From SP5GCR1 sp965199685 (GTDB taxonomy: Bacteria > Pseudomonadota > Gammaproteobacteria > Poriferisulfidales > Oxydemutatoraceae), in contig OZ241323.1 of the NCBI GenBank assembly GCA_965199685.1, positions 1,922,001 through 1,986,000 of the forward strand: DNA of 64,000 nt. Reading direction: 5' to 3'. The translations under genes were made by a program, and so were the position numbers. Shown here piece by piece: positions 32,816-40,860 of this stretch (position 1 is its first letter; each line of letters opens with the position of its first letter). The notes under the pieces are model-generated. The model did not search any database. It had not been told where the DNA came from and saw only the letters and a list, made by a program, of their open reading frames with translations.

Positions 32816-33031
32816 ATGTCTGATATAGCCCTTTATAACACGTTAAGAAAAATTCCTGATGTATCCGATGCCGAAGCAAAGGAAGCGGCTACTGGTATAG
32901 CTAGTGCAAAAGATGTGGCAACTAAAGATTACATAGATGCTAAGATTGAGAAAATGACGCGAGTACTAATCATGTGGATGGTTGGTGTTGGTGTGGCAGT
33001 TGCTGGAGTAGTAATTGCCGTGGTGGGATAG
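32816..33031 (+). CDS. Small coiled-coil, single-TM protein (DUF1640/CCDC90-like), copy 3
   Basis: 71 residues starting at ATG 32816 with GAGAG upstream; an in-frame TTG at 32801 is less likely. It carries SDIALYNTLRKIPDVSDAEA and ATKDYIDAKIEKM, followed by a C-terminal membrane helix WMVGVGVAVAGVVIAVVG. Very close to copy 2 in its first 25 residues, but the C-terminal halves differ. TAAAAT at 32786-32791 could be its -10. Confidence 0.75.
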   Translation: MSDIALYNTLRKIPDVSDAEAKEAATGIASAKDVATKDYIDAKIEKMTRVLIMWMVGVGVAVAGVVIAVVG

Positions 33032-33040
33032 CTTGATAAG

Positions 33041-33997
33041 CTACGATACCAATGCCGTCACGGCACTGCGCGTAGCTTCGGTTATGCCTGATTCCGACTG
33101 GCTATGCCCAGCTTTTTCTACGGTTACAACTCGGCTGTGAGGCCAGCGGCGTGCTAAGGCATGTGCGGTTTGTGGCGGACACAATAGATCGTAACGCGCT
33201 TGGACAATGATTCCGGGGATATTATGCAGGCAATCAGCCTTTTCGAGCAATAGCCCCGGCGATAAGAAACAGTGATTGGAAAAGTAATGCGCTTCCATGC
33301 GCGGCGTAGCAGGCATTTGATCCCGTTTCCCAATAACATCCAACGATAGCTTTGAAGGTAAAATTCGATTGGTAGACACCGGCAATTGCAATACTGACAA
33401 AGCACGCTCGTAATCATGCCAAACGAAGGTCGCCGGATGAGATATTGATGGGTCGTCGTTGAGGATACGTTTGTAATACGCTTGTAGAGGCTCTTGCCTT
33501 TCATCATCAGGCAATAAACCGATAAAAATTTCGTACAGTTCAGGATAAAAAATCTTAGGCAAGTCTATAAAGGCTCGTTGTATTTCATCGTCATCCCCTA
33601 AGAACAGAGAGCGCAAAACAATTCCAGTGACAGCGGAAGGATAGTTTTCGGCATAGGCTATCGCCAGCAAAGCACCCCACGACCCACCGACAACCATCCA
33701 TTTTTCTATTGCTAGGCTATTGCGTATTAGTTCAATATCTTCAACGAGATGCTGAGTCTCGTTTTGCTCTAGACAGCCCTTGGGTGTGCTGCCACCGGCA
33801 CCCCGTTGGTCGGGGGCAATGATGCGAAATTTCTCTAGATCGAACAAATCGCATAGACCAATGCGACAACCGCTACCAGGACCGCCGTGTAGGTAGACAA
33901 CCGGATACCCGTCCTCGGAGCCGTATTCTTTTACCGCAAGTTTATGCGGGCTGTCGGTTTCTATGCTATAACTACAGCGAGGTTGGGGGTAGGGCAT
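33041..33997 (-). CDS. pip: Proline iminopeptidase (prolyl aminopeptidase)
   Basis: 318 residues, alpha/beta hydrolase of peptidase family S33. It shows YLHGGPGSGC (oxyanion loop), PDQRGAGGSTP, the nucleophile elbow VVGGSWGALLAIAYAE, and the late Asp and His in VQARYDLLCPPQTA and EKAGHSQSE. These motifs and the length match bacterial Pip enzymes, which remove N-terminal proline from peptides; it is cytoplasmic. The gene converges on the small coiled-coil gene, its stop 9 bases from that gene's stop. Confidence 0.92.
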   Translation of the reverse strand: MPYPQPRCSYSIETDSPHKLAVKEYGSEDGYPVVYLHGGPGSGCRIGLCDLFDLEKFRIIAPDQRGAGGSTPKGCLEQNETQHLVEDIELIRNSLAIEKWMVVGGSWGALLAIAYAENYPSAVTGIVLRSLFLGDDDEIQRAFIDLPKIFYPELYEIFIGLLPDDERQEPLQAYYKRILNDDPSISHPATFVWHDYERALSVLQLPVSTNRILPSKLSLDVIGKRDQMPATPRMEAHYFSNHCFLSPGLLLEKADCLHNIPGIIVQARYDLLCPPQTAHALARRWPHSRVVTVEKAGHSQSESGITEATRSAVTALVS

Positions 33998-34016
33998 TTA
34001 AGAATATATAAATGAG

Positions 34017-34262
34017 GCTGAAAAATAGAACCGCCGTTTGTTGCAGTGGCACAAACGGCTTAACATTGTGCAGAACGGGTTGCGTCTGTACAAACGAAAT
34101 CGTACACCATTCAATTTATGGTAACCAAAACCAAGTGGCGCGGAGCGGTTGGAATAGTGCAGAACGGTACTTTAGGGAGGGCATGTTAGCCCTCCCCTAC
34201 AGGTGGTTATCATAAGTTTGATGGCGCATAGCGGTTAAGTTTTTTCAATAACGGTACTTTGG
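34017..34262. repeat. Interspersed repeat block 17
   Basis: GCCGTTTGT/ACAAACGGC hairpin with TGCAGTGGC loop, TTAACATTGTGCAGAACG, ACTTTAGGGAGGGCATGTTA and GCCCTCCCCTA, then GGTTATCATAAGTTTGATGG. pqqE ends just beyond it. Confidence 0.85.
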
Positions 34263-34277
34263 CTTGATCATTAAGAA

Positions 34278-35396
34278 TCAAGCGGTTTTGACCGGTATTC
34301 CCCCTATGCGTCTATAATCAAATGGCACTTCGGTACGATGCGATTCTAAATTGGCAATTTCTACTAGTTGCTCGTGATGTTCGGAGAATTCACAAGCCGG
34401 ATCCATATTGGCGGCATCGCCGGTAATTGCGAATGCTTGGCAGCGGCAACCCGCCCAATCTATGGTATGGCGAGGGCAACTACGGCATTTATCAGGCATC
34501 CAATCGGTACCGCGAAATCTCTCGAATGCTTCGGAGTCTTGCCAAATATCCATAAGGCTACGGTCTTTGACATTATCAAAGTTTAGCGAGGTAATACTCT
34601 CGGCAGCATGACACGGCATCACTTTGCCCGACGGGGTGATGTTCAAAAATTGTCTAGCCCACCCTCCCATACATGCTTTAGGTCGCTTGGCATAGTAATC
34701 CGGAACCACATAATCGATGGTTAAAATACCTTTTAGTTGCTCGATTGCCCTTTCCACAACTTCGGTTGCCACTTCCAGCTGCTTCCGCAGCGGCATGAGT
34801 GCTGCACGGTTATGGTATGCCCAGCCATAGTATTGCACATGTGCTACCTCAAGCCGAGAAGCCCCCAAATTGACTGCAAAATCAATAATCGCAGGAAGAT
34901 TTTCTATGTTCATTTTATGTATCGGTGCATTGACGGTTAACGACAGATTATTGTCCTTCACTGCTTTGGCAATCCTGACTTTCTGCTTAAAACTATGCTT
35001 ATTACCGCTGATGTGGTTGGCAGTGTCTTCTTTGCTATCTTGTATGCTAATTTGTACATGCTTCAACCCGTAGCGAGTGAGGGTTTCCATGCGTTTTTCA
35101 TCGAGCGAAGCTGCGGAAGTAATCAAATTACTATACAACCCCAGTTCCTCGGCTGCTTTCACTAAATCTTCAAGGTCTTTGCGAACCGCAGGCTCGCCAC
35201 CAGAAAAATGCACTTGCAAAATTCCCATGCCTACCGCTTGCTCAAGCACATCGCACCACTGCTCAGTAGTCAATTCACCGGCAGCACGCTCCAGTTGCTC
35301 GGGATTAGAGCAATAGGGGCATTGCAATGGGCAGCGGTGCGTCAGTTCACACAAAATAGAAACCGGCATCCCAATGCTTTGATCTTTGGCACTCAT
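34278..35396 (-). CDS. pqqE: PqqE, radical SAM enzyme of PQQ biosynthesis
   Basis: 372 residues. PqqE joins the Glu and Tyr side chains of PqqA with PqqD as chaperone. The radical SAM cluster motif is C22-x3-C26-x2-C29 (CPLQCPYC), with the GGEP box in FSGGEPAVR. The C-terminal SPASM domain carries further cluster cysteines: ACMGG, MPCHA, DKCRSCPRH and GCRCQAF. The start overlaps the pqqD stop by 4 bases. The gene closes the pqqABCDE operon; its stop lies beside repeat block 17. Confidence 0.96.
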   Translation of the reverse strand: MSAKDQSIGMPVSILCELTHRCPLQCPYCSNPEQLERAAGELTTEQWCDVLEQAVGMGILQVHFSGGEPAVRKDLEDLVKAAEELGLYSNLITSAASLDEKRMETLTRYGLKHVQISIQDSKEDTANHISGNKHSFKQKVRIAKAVKDNNLSLTVNAPIHKMNIENLPAIIDFAVNLGASRLEVAHVQYYGWAYHNRAALMPLRKQLEVATEVVERAIEQLKGILTIDYVVPDYYAKRPKACMGGWARQFLNITPSGKVMPCHAAESITSLNFDNVKDRSLMDIWQDSEAFERFRGTDWMPDKCRSCPRHTIDWAGCRCQAFAITGDAANMDPACEFSEHHEQLVEIANLESHRTEVPFDYRRIGGIPVKTA

Positions 35397-35698
35397 ATCG
35401 TCATAAAGTCCTTATCTACTAAATCTTGTAACATAGCTTCTACATCCTTTTGAATCTCATCGCAAGGTGCGTTATACTCTTTTGCCAATTTCTCTGAAAT
35501 AGCCGTAACCGTGGTTTTCCCATCGCACAACCGTAAGATCGCCAGCGCAATCTCGTCTGGTGTCAATAAGCGTTCTGGTGCCAATAATACCCAGGCATCG
35601 CGTACCTTATCGTGGTGTAGCCTGATATGCGTGGGCAATATCGGTATAGATTCAGCCGCCACTATCGCGCGATCAGTAGGTTTTTGCTTATTGGTCAT
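35393..35698 (-). CDS. pqqD: PqqD, PqqA-binding chaperone
   Basis: 101 residues from ATG at 35698; the longer frame to 35782 reads through pqqC and is rejected. RLHHDKVRDAWVLLAPERLL and ALAILRLCDGKTTV are the conserved core of PqqD, a small winged-helix RiPP recognition element that presents PqqA to PqqE. It overlaps the end of pqqC by 11 bases and the start of pqqE by 4. The N-terminal extension of about 20 residues is longer than in the shortest relatives. Confidence 0.95.
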   Translation of the reverse strand: MTNKQKPTDRAIVAAESIPILPTHIRLHHDKVRDAWVLLAPERLLTPDEIALAILRLCDGKTTVTAISEKLAKEYNAPCDEIQKDVEAMLQDLVDKDFMTI

Positions 35699-36434
35699 TC
35701 GGCACGAAACAGTCTGGTGGCACCAAACGCGGTTCCACATAAGAAAAATACAACGCATCCAGTTGGCTCCACAAAATATCACATTTGAAACGCAACGCGT
35801 TCAATACGCCTTCTTGTTCACTAATCGTCTTTGCTTGATCAAGCACACACTGGAGCGCAAAATCAACATCGCGCCGAGCTTGCGTCAATCTAGGTTTGAA
35901 ATAGGCTAATGTCTCTTCGGTTATAAAATCGTAATTTTTCAACATGCCGGAAACCCTTTCGGCAATAATCGTCGGTGAAAAAATTTCGGTCAACGAAGAG
36001 GCGATTGCTTCAAGTAGCGGCCGCTCCGATACAAAGCGTACATAGGCATCAGCAGAAAATCTTGAGGCTGGCAAAGCACCGTCTTGCGATATTACATAAT
36101 CGCGTGTCAAACCTAGACCGTCGGTCAGTTTCAACCAGCGTTCTATTCCACCTCCGCTTGTTTCGCTGCCGTCATGGTCTTCTATTCTTTGCCGCCACTC
36201 GCGGCGCATAACATTACAAGGCATTCTCGCCATCAAATAAGTGTCTTTAATAGGAATAATCGCCTGATAACAATAGCGATTTAGTGCCCATGCTTGGACT
36301 TGTCCACGACTCAGTTTCCCAGTGTGCAACAAACGATGAAAAGGATGCTTGTCGTGGTAGTAACGCTCGCCTATATCGTGCAGATTTTGTTTGAGCTGCT
36401 CTGGTGTCAATTTTTTTTCTAAAGTGATTCTCAT
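35688..36434 (-). CDS. pqqC: PqqC, pyrroloquinoline-quinone synthase
   Basis: 248 residues; catalyses the final eight-electron, ring-closing oxidation to PQQ without a metal cofactor. The helical-bundle family motifs are RYYHDKHPFHRLLHTG, LNRYCYQAIIPIKD, RQRIEDHDGSETSGGGIERW and FVSERPLLEAIASSLTEIFSP. The length matches the ~250-residue bacterial enzymes. ATG overlaps the pqqB stop (ATGA). Confidence 0.97.
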   Translation of the reverse strand: MRITLEKKLTPEQLKQNLHDIGERYYHDKHPFHRLLHTGKLSRGQVQAWALNRYCYQAIIPIKDTYLMARMPCNVMRREWRQRIEDHDGSETSGGGIERWLKLTDGLGLTRDYVISQDGALPASRFSADAYVRFVSERPLLEAIASSLTEIFSPTIIAERVSGMLKNYDFITEETLAYFKPRLTQARRDVDFALQCVLDQAKTISEQEGVLNALRFKCDILWSQLDALYFSYVEPRLVPPDCFVPNDQ

Positions 36435-37360
36435 AATATAATTTCCATTCCGTCGTGTGATATTGTCCAGCCCGATGCTTCGACAATTTTTCTTTCGGGT
36501 GAGTTTTCTAGCAACACCGGATTGGTATTGTTGATGTGAATATAAATTTTTCGATTTATGTCAACATCGCTAAAGGCTTTGAGCGAACCATCTTCGCCGT
36601 CCATATTAATATGTCCCATCCGCTCACCAGTTTTCTGTCCGACTCCCATTTTGACCATTTCGTCGTTTCTGAATAAAGTGCCGTCAAAAAACAAAAGTTC
36701 GGCACCGTTTAGCCTTTGTTTCAACGAGTCGGGCACTTGAGCACAACCCGGTATATAGTAGAACGAAGCACTACTTCGCAAGTCTCGTATATGCAAACCT
36801 ACCGTATCGCCTTCCTGAGTACCAAAGTTATCGTCTTGGCTCGCATCCTCCAAAAATAAAGCCACTTTGCCGGGAACGGCAAACGCTTCAACTTCAATGC
36901 CTAAAGACTCACCTTGTGCATCTTTAACCTCAAAAGCATTTGATAATTCAAAGGTGTCGCGTTTGACATAATCGGGATTGAGCACATTAAATATGCTGTT
37001 TGATGCAAGTATGCTTTGCACTCTGCCGGATGCATAAATGCGAAAGGACTCGCTTTCGCGCATCGTGAGTAGACCGGCGATATGATCTACATCGCCGTTG
37101 GTTAAAATAACCGAATCAATAGGGCTGCCTCTCAGTCCGTTGCATGGATGGAGAGCTTTGTTTTGGTTAACTTGATAACGTAAATCAGGAGAGCAGTTCA
37201 AAAGTAAGAAACTGCGATCGTCCGATGAAATCGCTATTGAGGATTGGCTTCTAGGAATTGATGAGGGGTTGCCGTTTCTGGCTAGTCTACAAAACTGCGT
37301 GTTGCAGTTCCATTGTGGAAATCCACCTCCTGCTGCCGATCCTAATACAACAATTCGCAT
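36431..37360 (-). CDS. pqqB: PqqB, metallo-beta-lactamase-fold PQQ biosynthesis protein
   Basis: 309 residues. It begins LGSAAGGGFPQWNCNTQFC, the PqqB signature, and includes NGDVDHIAGLLTMRE, a modified metallo-hydrolase metal motif, and ERMGHINMDGEDGS. PqqB acts as an iron-dependent hydroxylase on the cross-linked dityrosine/Glu-Tyr product. Standard length. The ATG is 46 bases after the pqqA stop. Confidence 0.96.
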   Translation of the reverse strand: MRIVVLGSAAGGGFPQWNCNTQFCRLARNGNPSSIPRSQSSIAISSDDRSFLLLNCSPDLRYQVNQNKALHPCNGLRGSPIDSVILTNGDVDHIAGLLTMRESESFRIYASGRVQSILASNSIFNVLNPDYVKRDTFELSNAFEVKDAQGESLGIEVEAFAVPGKVALFLEDASQDDNFGTQEGDTVGLHIRDLRSSASFYYIPGCAQVPDSLKQRLNGAELLFFDGTLFRNDEMVKMGVGQKTGERMGHINMDGEDGSLKAFSDVDINRKIYIHINNTNPVLLENSPERKIVEASGWTISHDGMEIIL

Positions 37361-37406
37361 TGTGATTAGTTTTCGGCAGCAGTTGGTAGATAACTAAATA
37401 ATCTAT

Positions 37407-37487
37407 TTAGAGCTCTGCGCAGGCATAGCAGTTAATTTCCATGCCGACGGAAGTTTCTCTAATAGAAGGTTGTTTCCAGTGTTTCAT
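37407..37487 (-). CDS. pqqA: PqqA, precursor peptide of PQQ
   Basis: A 26-codon gene, too short for usual ORF cut-offs. From ATG 37487 to TAA 37407 the peptide reads MKHWKQPSIR... and contains G-M-E17-I-N-C-Y21, the Glu-x3-Tyr motif whose side chains become PQQ. TGGAGGTG sits before the ATG. It is first in pqqABCDE. The two cysteines near the C-terminus (C20, C23) are not usual in PqqA and are worth noting. No pqqF/G protease gene is in the window. Confidence 0.95.
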   Translation of the reverse strand: MKHWKQPSIRETSVGMEINCYACAEL

Positions 37488-37535
37488 TTTTCACCTCCAG
37501 TTGTAACAACTTTAATTAACTCGTTCACAAGTATT

Positions 37536-37551
37536 CATTCAATATTGAATG
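37536..37551. promoter_or_regulatory. Perfect 16-base palindrome in the pqqA leader
   Basis: CATTCAATATTGAATG reads identically on both strands. It lies between the predicted promoter and the pqqA start, so it would be an operator or a leader hairpin. The binding protein, if any, is unknown. Confidence 0.45.
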
Positions 37552-37572
37552 GTATCTGTGTTTCGTTTGTAA

Positions 37573-37601
37573 ATAATAGCATGTTATCCCTAATCTCACA
37601 A
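37573..37601 (-). promoter_or_regulatory. Predicted promoter of the pqq operon
   Basis: On the minus strand TTGTGA (37601-37596), a 17-base spacer, and TATTAT (37578-37573) preceded by TGC (extended -10). It gives a leader of about 80 bases before the pqqA ATG. Confidence 0.5.
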
Positions 37602-37702
37602 TAGAAATCTAATTAATAATCTATATTACAGCGATAATAAATATAATAAAAATTGGTATAAAATGCTTCTTATATCAGAACTTTAATAGACAATTTTCGC
37701 TC

Positions 37703-38068
37703 TCAAAAACAGCGAATTTCAGCCTCAGCCTGGGCTGTACGCAACTGTTCAACCTTTTTATTGACCCATTCTACATCACGGAATATAGCGGTGCGTTCTC
37801 CCGGCATTAATCTCATTCTAACCGCAGTCTCGGCATCCACATACTCTTCATAAGTCATTAACTCGGCAATCGCATCTACGCTACACGAGCATTTATCAAG
37901 CATTTCTCGTGACTGACCATTCGTACTCATGCAAGCGAACACATATTCGGCACGAGCACTGGTCGGAAAATCATTTGCGACAGCTTGCTCAGTTGCTAGA
38001 AAACCACACATCAAAAAGAACACCAATGGTGTTTTTTTATATCCTGTAATAATTTGTTTTAACTTCAT
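37703..38068 (-). CDS. Small periplasmic Cys-rich protein of unknown function
   Basis: 121 residues with a signal peptide (YKKTPLVFFLMCGFLATEQAVA). The mature part begins NDFPTSARAEYVFACMSTNG and has DKCSCSVDAIAELMTYEEYV, so cysteines at about 46, 60, 62 and near the end (IRCF) could form disulfides. It is predicted to be helical. I do not recognise the family by name, but small Cys-containing proteins of this kind sit in XoxF/PQQ clusters. It is 28 bases downstream of the preceding gene and upstream of pqqA. Confidence 0.7.
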   Translation of the reverse strand: MKLKQIITGYKKTPLVFFLMCGFLATEQAVANDFPTSARAEYVFACMSTNGQSREMLDKCSCSVDAIAELMTYEEYVDAETAVRMRLMPGERTAIFRDVEWVNKKVEQLRTAQAEAEIRCF

Positions 38069-38096
38069 TTCTACTCCTATTTTGTTTTGTTAATCG

Positions 38097-38834
38097 TTAT
38101 TGCTCGCTCGTGTCAATGCGATTGAATCGTATTACTGTAGACTCAATCGGCTCTTTGAGGGCATCGGCTTTTTCGGTATCGGCACTAGAGGGTATCAGAG
38201 TGCTGATACTATATACTCCGCCCGGAATCGCATCGCTAAGGACAAATTCATAATACTTTTTCGGATAGTCATTGTATTTATCATCGCCTTGCTGTTCAAC
38301 CAAAGGTTGAAAAAACACTTTGTGTGCTGTTTCTTTACGACCCTCAAAATCGATTTTAATTTCCTCACTGTCGGCAGTATTTAGAAATGCCTGACGCAGC
38401 AAGTGGCGAAAGTAATGATGTGTTACTTTGCTACCGCTGTCCATTTTTTCTACGTCCCATTGCAGAAAAAACATCAGCAACGGGTTAGAGTGAAAATCCC
38501 TAATATCAGAGTAGGGTCTGTTATTTTCTCCGCTCAAGAATGAAACTTCCAAATCTTTGCCACCGCGCTCTGAAATACCTTTAATAGTCAAGGTAATCTC
38601 ATCGTTAAAGCTAAGCGTATTCGCACCGTGCTGATCAAAATCGTAATACAAGACGGCTTCGGTTTTTATGTTATCCAAGTGCGGAGTAGAAAATAATAAC
38701 CTTTGTGCTTCAGAATAGTCGTTGGCGGTTTGTTCCATCTTCTCTTCACTCGGTTGTGTTTCGGCAAACGCAAATGTTATACAAAACAACAAAACTGCAC
38801 ATACATATACGCGCATATTAAATAAATATCTCAT
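38097..38834 (-). CDS. Exported protein of unknown function in the XoxF cluster
   Basis: 245 residues from ATG 38834, where GAGG is placed 9 bases before; the frame extends further upstream but overlaps the CXXCW gene. A signal peptide (YVCAVLLFCITFAFA, cut before ETQ) precedes a soluble domain with YYDFDQHGANTLSFNDEITL and KVFFQPLVEQQGDDKYNDY, largely beta-strand. The start nearly touches the stop of the CXXCW gene (TAACATG). No family recognised; by position it belongs to periplasmic alcohol oxidation. Confidence 0.7.
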   Translation of the reverse strand: MRYLFNMRVYVCAVLLFCITFAFAETQPSEEKMEQTANDYSEAQRLLFSTPHLDNIKTEAVLYYDFDQHGANTLSFNDEITLTIKGISERGGKDLEVSFLSGENNRPYSDIRDFHSNPLLMFFLQWDVEKMDSGSKVTHHYFRHLLRQAFLNTADSEEIKIDFEGRKETAHKVFFQPLVEQQGDDKYNDYPKKYYEFVLSDAIPGGVYSISTLIPSSADTEKADALKEPIESTVIRFNRIDTSEQ

Positions 38835-38835
38835 G

Positions 38836-39417
38836 TTAATCATCCTCTTGTTCATTAATAAATTCGGGCATCGGCACCGCTTTGCTGCGTTCCAATTCAT
38901 AGCCCAAGGTTTCCCATTCGTCGCTACCGCCGGGGAACCAATAAACGTTACTATAACCCAATTCAAGCGCACGCTTTGCTGCGTTCCACGACATCCAGCA
39001 ATCTGTAAGGCAATAAAAGACTAGTGGTGGATTATCTTTCTCTGCCACTATTTTCTCTAGATTCTCTATTAAATACTCCTTAAACAACGGTGAAATAGGT
39101 CCGTCTCCAACATTAGGTAACCACACGCTGCCGGGTAAATTATAACGTGGTGGTGTGCGCCATAAACGGTCAGGAGGAAAATTGGGTGGTTTACGCTCAA
39201 GCGGCAATACATCTATCAATACGGTTTGTTTATTCTCTTGCATCAAGGCGTGTAGTTGAATAGAGTCCACTACGGTTGCCCCAGCCAAAGTGGCAGGGGT
39301 GGGTGTTCTATATTCACTCATACGATAGTCTTTCGGCTCAGGGATAATACCGTTGGCATCCACCGGCAATACAATGGCTATAGCCACTAGAAAAGGTGTT
39401 ATAGAGTGTATTCGCAC
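38836..39417 (-). CDS. PQQ-dependent catabolism-associated CXXCW-motif protein (rhodanese-like)
   Basis: 193 residues from GTG at 39417, which overlaps the xoxJ stop (TAGTG); a frame extending to 39510 is rejected for overlapping xoxJ. A signal peptide (SITPFLVAIAIVLPVDA) leads into a rhodanese-like domain: TVLIDVLPLERKPPN, PGSVWLPNVGDGP, and the active-site loop FYCLTDCWMSWNAAKRALEL. Here the motif is C-x3-C-W. It is followed by GYSNVYWFPGGSDEWETLGY. Proteins of this family accompany PQQ alcohol oxidation; the reaction is unknown. Confidence 0.85.
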   Translation of the reverse strand: MRIHSITPFLVAIAIVLPVDANGIIPEPKDYRMSEYRTPTPATLAGATVVDSIQLHALMQENKQTVLIDVLPLERKPPNFPPDRLWRTPPRYNLPGSVWLPNVGDGPISPLFKEYLIENLEKIVAEKDNPPLVFYCLTDCWMSWNAAKRALELGYSNVYWFPGGSDEWETLGYELERSKAVPMPEFINEQEDD

Positions 39418-40235
39418 TATTTTGCCACTAGCGGCACACCGTACTCGGTCAAAATGGCATCTATTTCTTCTTGATTCCTGCGTATGAACGTATTCAAGGT
39501 TTTTTTCCATTCAGCCTCTCCGCGCCTAATACCCATCGTCATAGAAAAAACCATTGGATATGCTTCGGAGTCATATTCGGCTAAAGACACGATTTCAAAG
39601 GGCGAATCATACTTCTTATTGAAGTATCCGGCAATCGGTCCCCACAAAACCGCAATATCTAATTTATTAGCTATCATATCTTTTATAATTTGTTCACCCG
39701 GTGAATCCGCTCGCGTATCAACGTACAAATGATACGGAGACACCTGTTCCATCAGACCTTGATCCAGCAATAATCCGCTCGGCGGTGTTCCAGCGACTAC
39801 ACCTATGCGTAGTTTTCGCTCTCGTATAACTTCGTCGGTCAACGAAGTTACCTTATAATCGGCTTCCGACGGATAAACGATTACAAAAGACGATGTATAG
39901 TATGGGTTGGTATTCAAGATTAACTCGTGGGCAGCCGAAAAGCCGATTATCACATCGCATTTTCGTGCTCGCAGAGTAGTACGAACGAATCCAAAACTTT
40001 GCGGAAACCAAGAGTAAATTACCGGTAATTCCAAACTATCGGCAAGAAGTTTGGCTATTTTATTTTCAAATCCTTGCTGTAATCTATTTGAAAACGGTAA
40101 ATTACTCGGATCGCCGCACACACGCAACGATGTCCGAGATTGTATTTCGGTTACACCTTCGGCAGATACTTGAGAAGCATATATCAACGATATAGCGAAA
40201 ATAATAGCTAGATAAAGTTTCATAATCTTTATCAT
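39417..40235 (-). CDS. xoxJ: XoxJ/MxaJ, quinoprotein-dehydrogenase-associated periplasmic binding-like protein
   Basis: 272 residues with a signal (LYLAIIFAISLIYASQVSA). It is a solute-binding protein type 3 fold: LRVCGDPSNLPFSNRLQQGF, KCDVIIGFSAAHE, TNPYYTSSFVIVYPSE, RIGVVAGTPPSGLLLDQ and MGIRRGEAEWKKTLNTF. In methylotrophs MxaJ/XoxJ is thought to help assemble or activate the dehydrogenase rather than import solutes. AAAGG precedes the first ATG; a second ATG at 40223 is possible. It directly follows xoxG, 22 bases apart. Confidence 0.9.
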   Translation of the reverse strand: MIKIMKLYLAIIFAISLIYASQVSAEGVTEIQSRTSLRVCGDPSNLPFSNRLQQGFENKIAKLLADSLELPVIYSWFPQSFGFVRTTLRARKCDVIIGFSAAHELILNTNPYYTSSFVIVYPSEADYKVTSLTDEVIRERKLRIGVVAGTPPSGLLLDQGLMEQVSPYHLYVDTRADSPGEQIIKDMIANKLDIAVLWGPIAGYFNKKYDSPFEIVSLAEYDSEAYPMVFSMTMGIRRGEAEWKKTLNTFIRRNQEEIDAILTEYGVPLVAK

Positions 40236-40256
40236 TATACCTTTTGCAGGTTTAGC

Positions 40257-40751
40257 TTATGAGCCCATGCAGGCTTTATCTCTCTCTGTAGCCTCTTCAG
40301 GTTTAGCCTGTTTATCAGGACGTTCCGTTCCTATTGCATTATCGGCTCTTGCATAAAGGTATGCATAGATATCATCCAAGTAACACATCACGTTTAAGTT
40401 TGTTCCAAAGGCAGGCATAACATTCTGCACGCCTCCGCCAACATTCACTCTCCCATTTACGACTACTTCCCAAAATTCTTCGTAACTAATATTTTTCGTT
40501 GAGTCTAGTAAATTAGGAGCAAAAGAACTTCCTAACCCAGCAGGTCCGTGGCACACATGGCATTCGGCGTGATAGCGTCTGAAACCACTAAATGTATACC
40601 AATCCACTCTACCTTCATCATCAATACTATAGGGTTTTTCTTCCGCTGCGGTTGTTTCATCGGAAAACGCTTGGCCTGGCATCAGAATCAAAGCAAGAAA
40701 CACAGTGCCTAGCAATATCAAAAGCGATTGTTTTATCCTTTCAGAAATCAT
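40257..40751 (-). CDS. xoxG: XoxG, cytochrome c electron acceptor of XoxF
   Basis: 164 residues from ATG at 40751 with GGAGAG upstream; a frame to 40814 runs through the terminator hairpin and is rejected. A signal peptide (LLILLGTVFLALILMPGQAFS) precedes the haem site C64-x2-C67-H68 (CHVCH) with GPAGLGSSFAPNLL, and the Met ligand in VMPAFG. Two further cysteines (MCYLDD, KACMGS) make it the four-cysteine methanol-metabolism-related type. It would take electrons from XoxF. A Rho-independent hairpin separates it from xoxF. Confidence 0.92.
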   Translation of the reverse strand: MISERIKQSLLILLGTVFLALILMPGQAFSDETTAAEEKPYSIDDEGRVDWYTFSGFRRYHAECHVCHGPAGLGSSFAPNLLDSTKNISYEEFWEVVVNGRVNVGGGVQNVMPAFGTNLNVMCYLDDIYAYLYARADNAIGTERPDKQAKPEEATERDKACMGS

Positions 40752-40773
40752 AATTTTATCTCTCCACATAAAT

Positions 40774-40810
40774 AAAAAAGCCCGCCCTCCGTAAAAAATT
40801 CGGAGGGCGG
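40774..40810 (-). terminator. Intercistronic terminator between xoxF and xoxG
   Basis: On the minus strand CCGCCCTCCG (40810-40801), loop AATTTTTTA, CGGAGGGCGG (40791-40782), then GC and six T (40779-40774). It should partly terminate the message after xoxF, giving more xoxF than xoxG. The stem resembles the GTCCGCCC module of the interspersed repeats. Confidence 0.8.
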
Positions 40811-40860
40811 ACATATCAAGGTTTTGAATCCTTGGTTACTGTTTCTCTTTTAAGCTCTGA

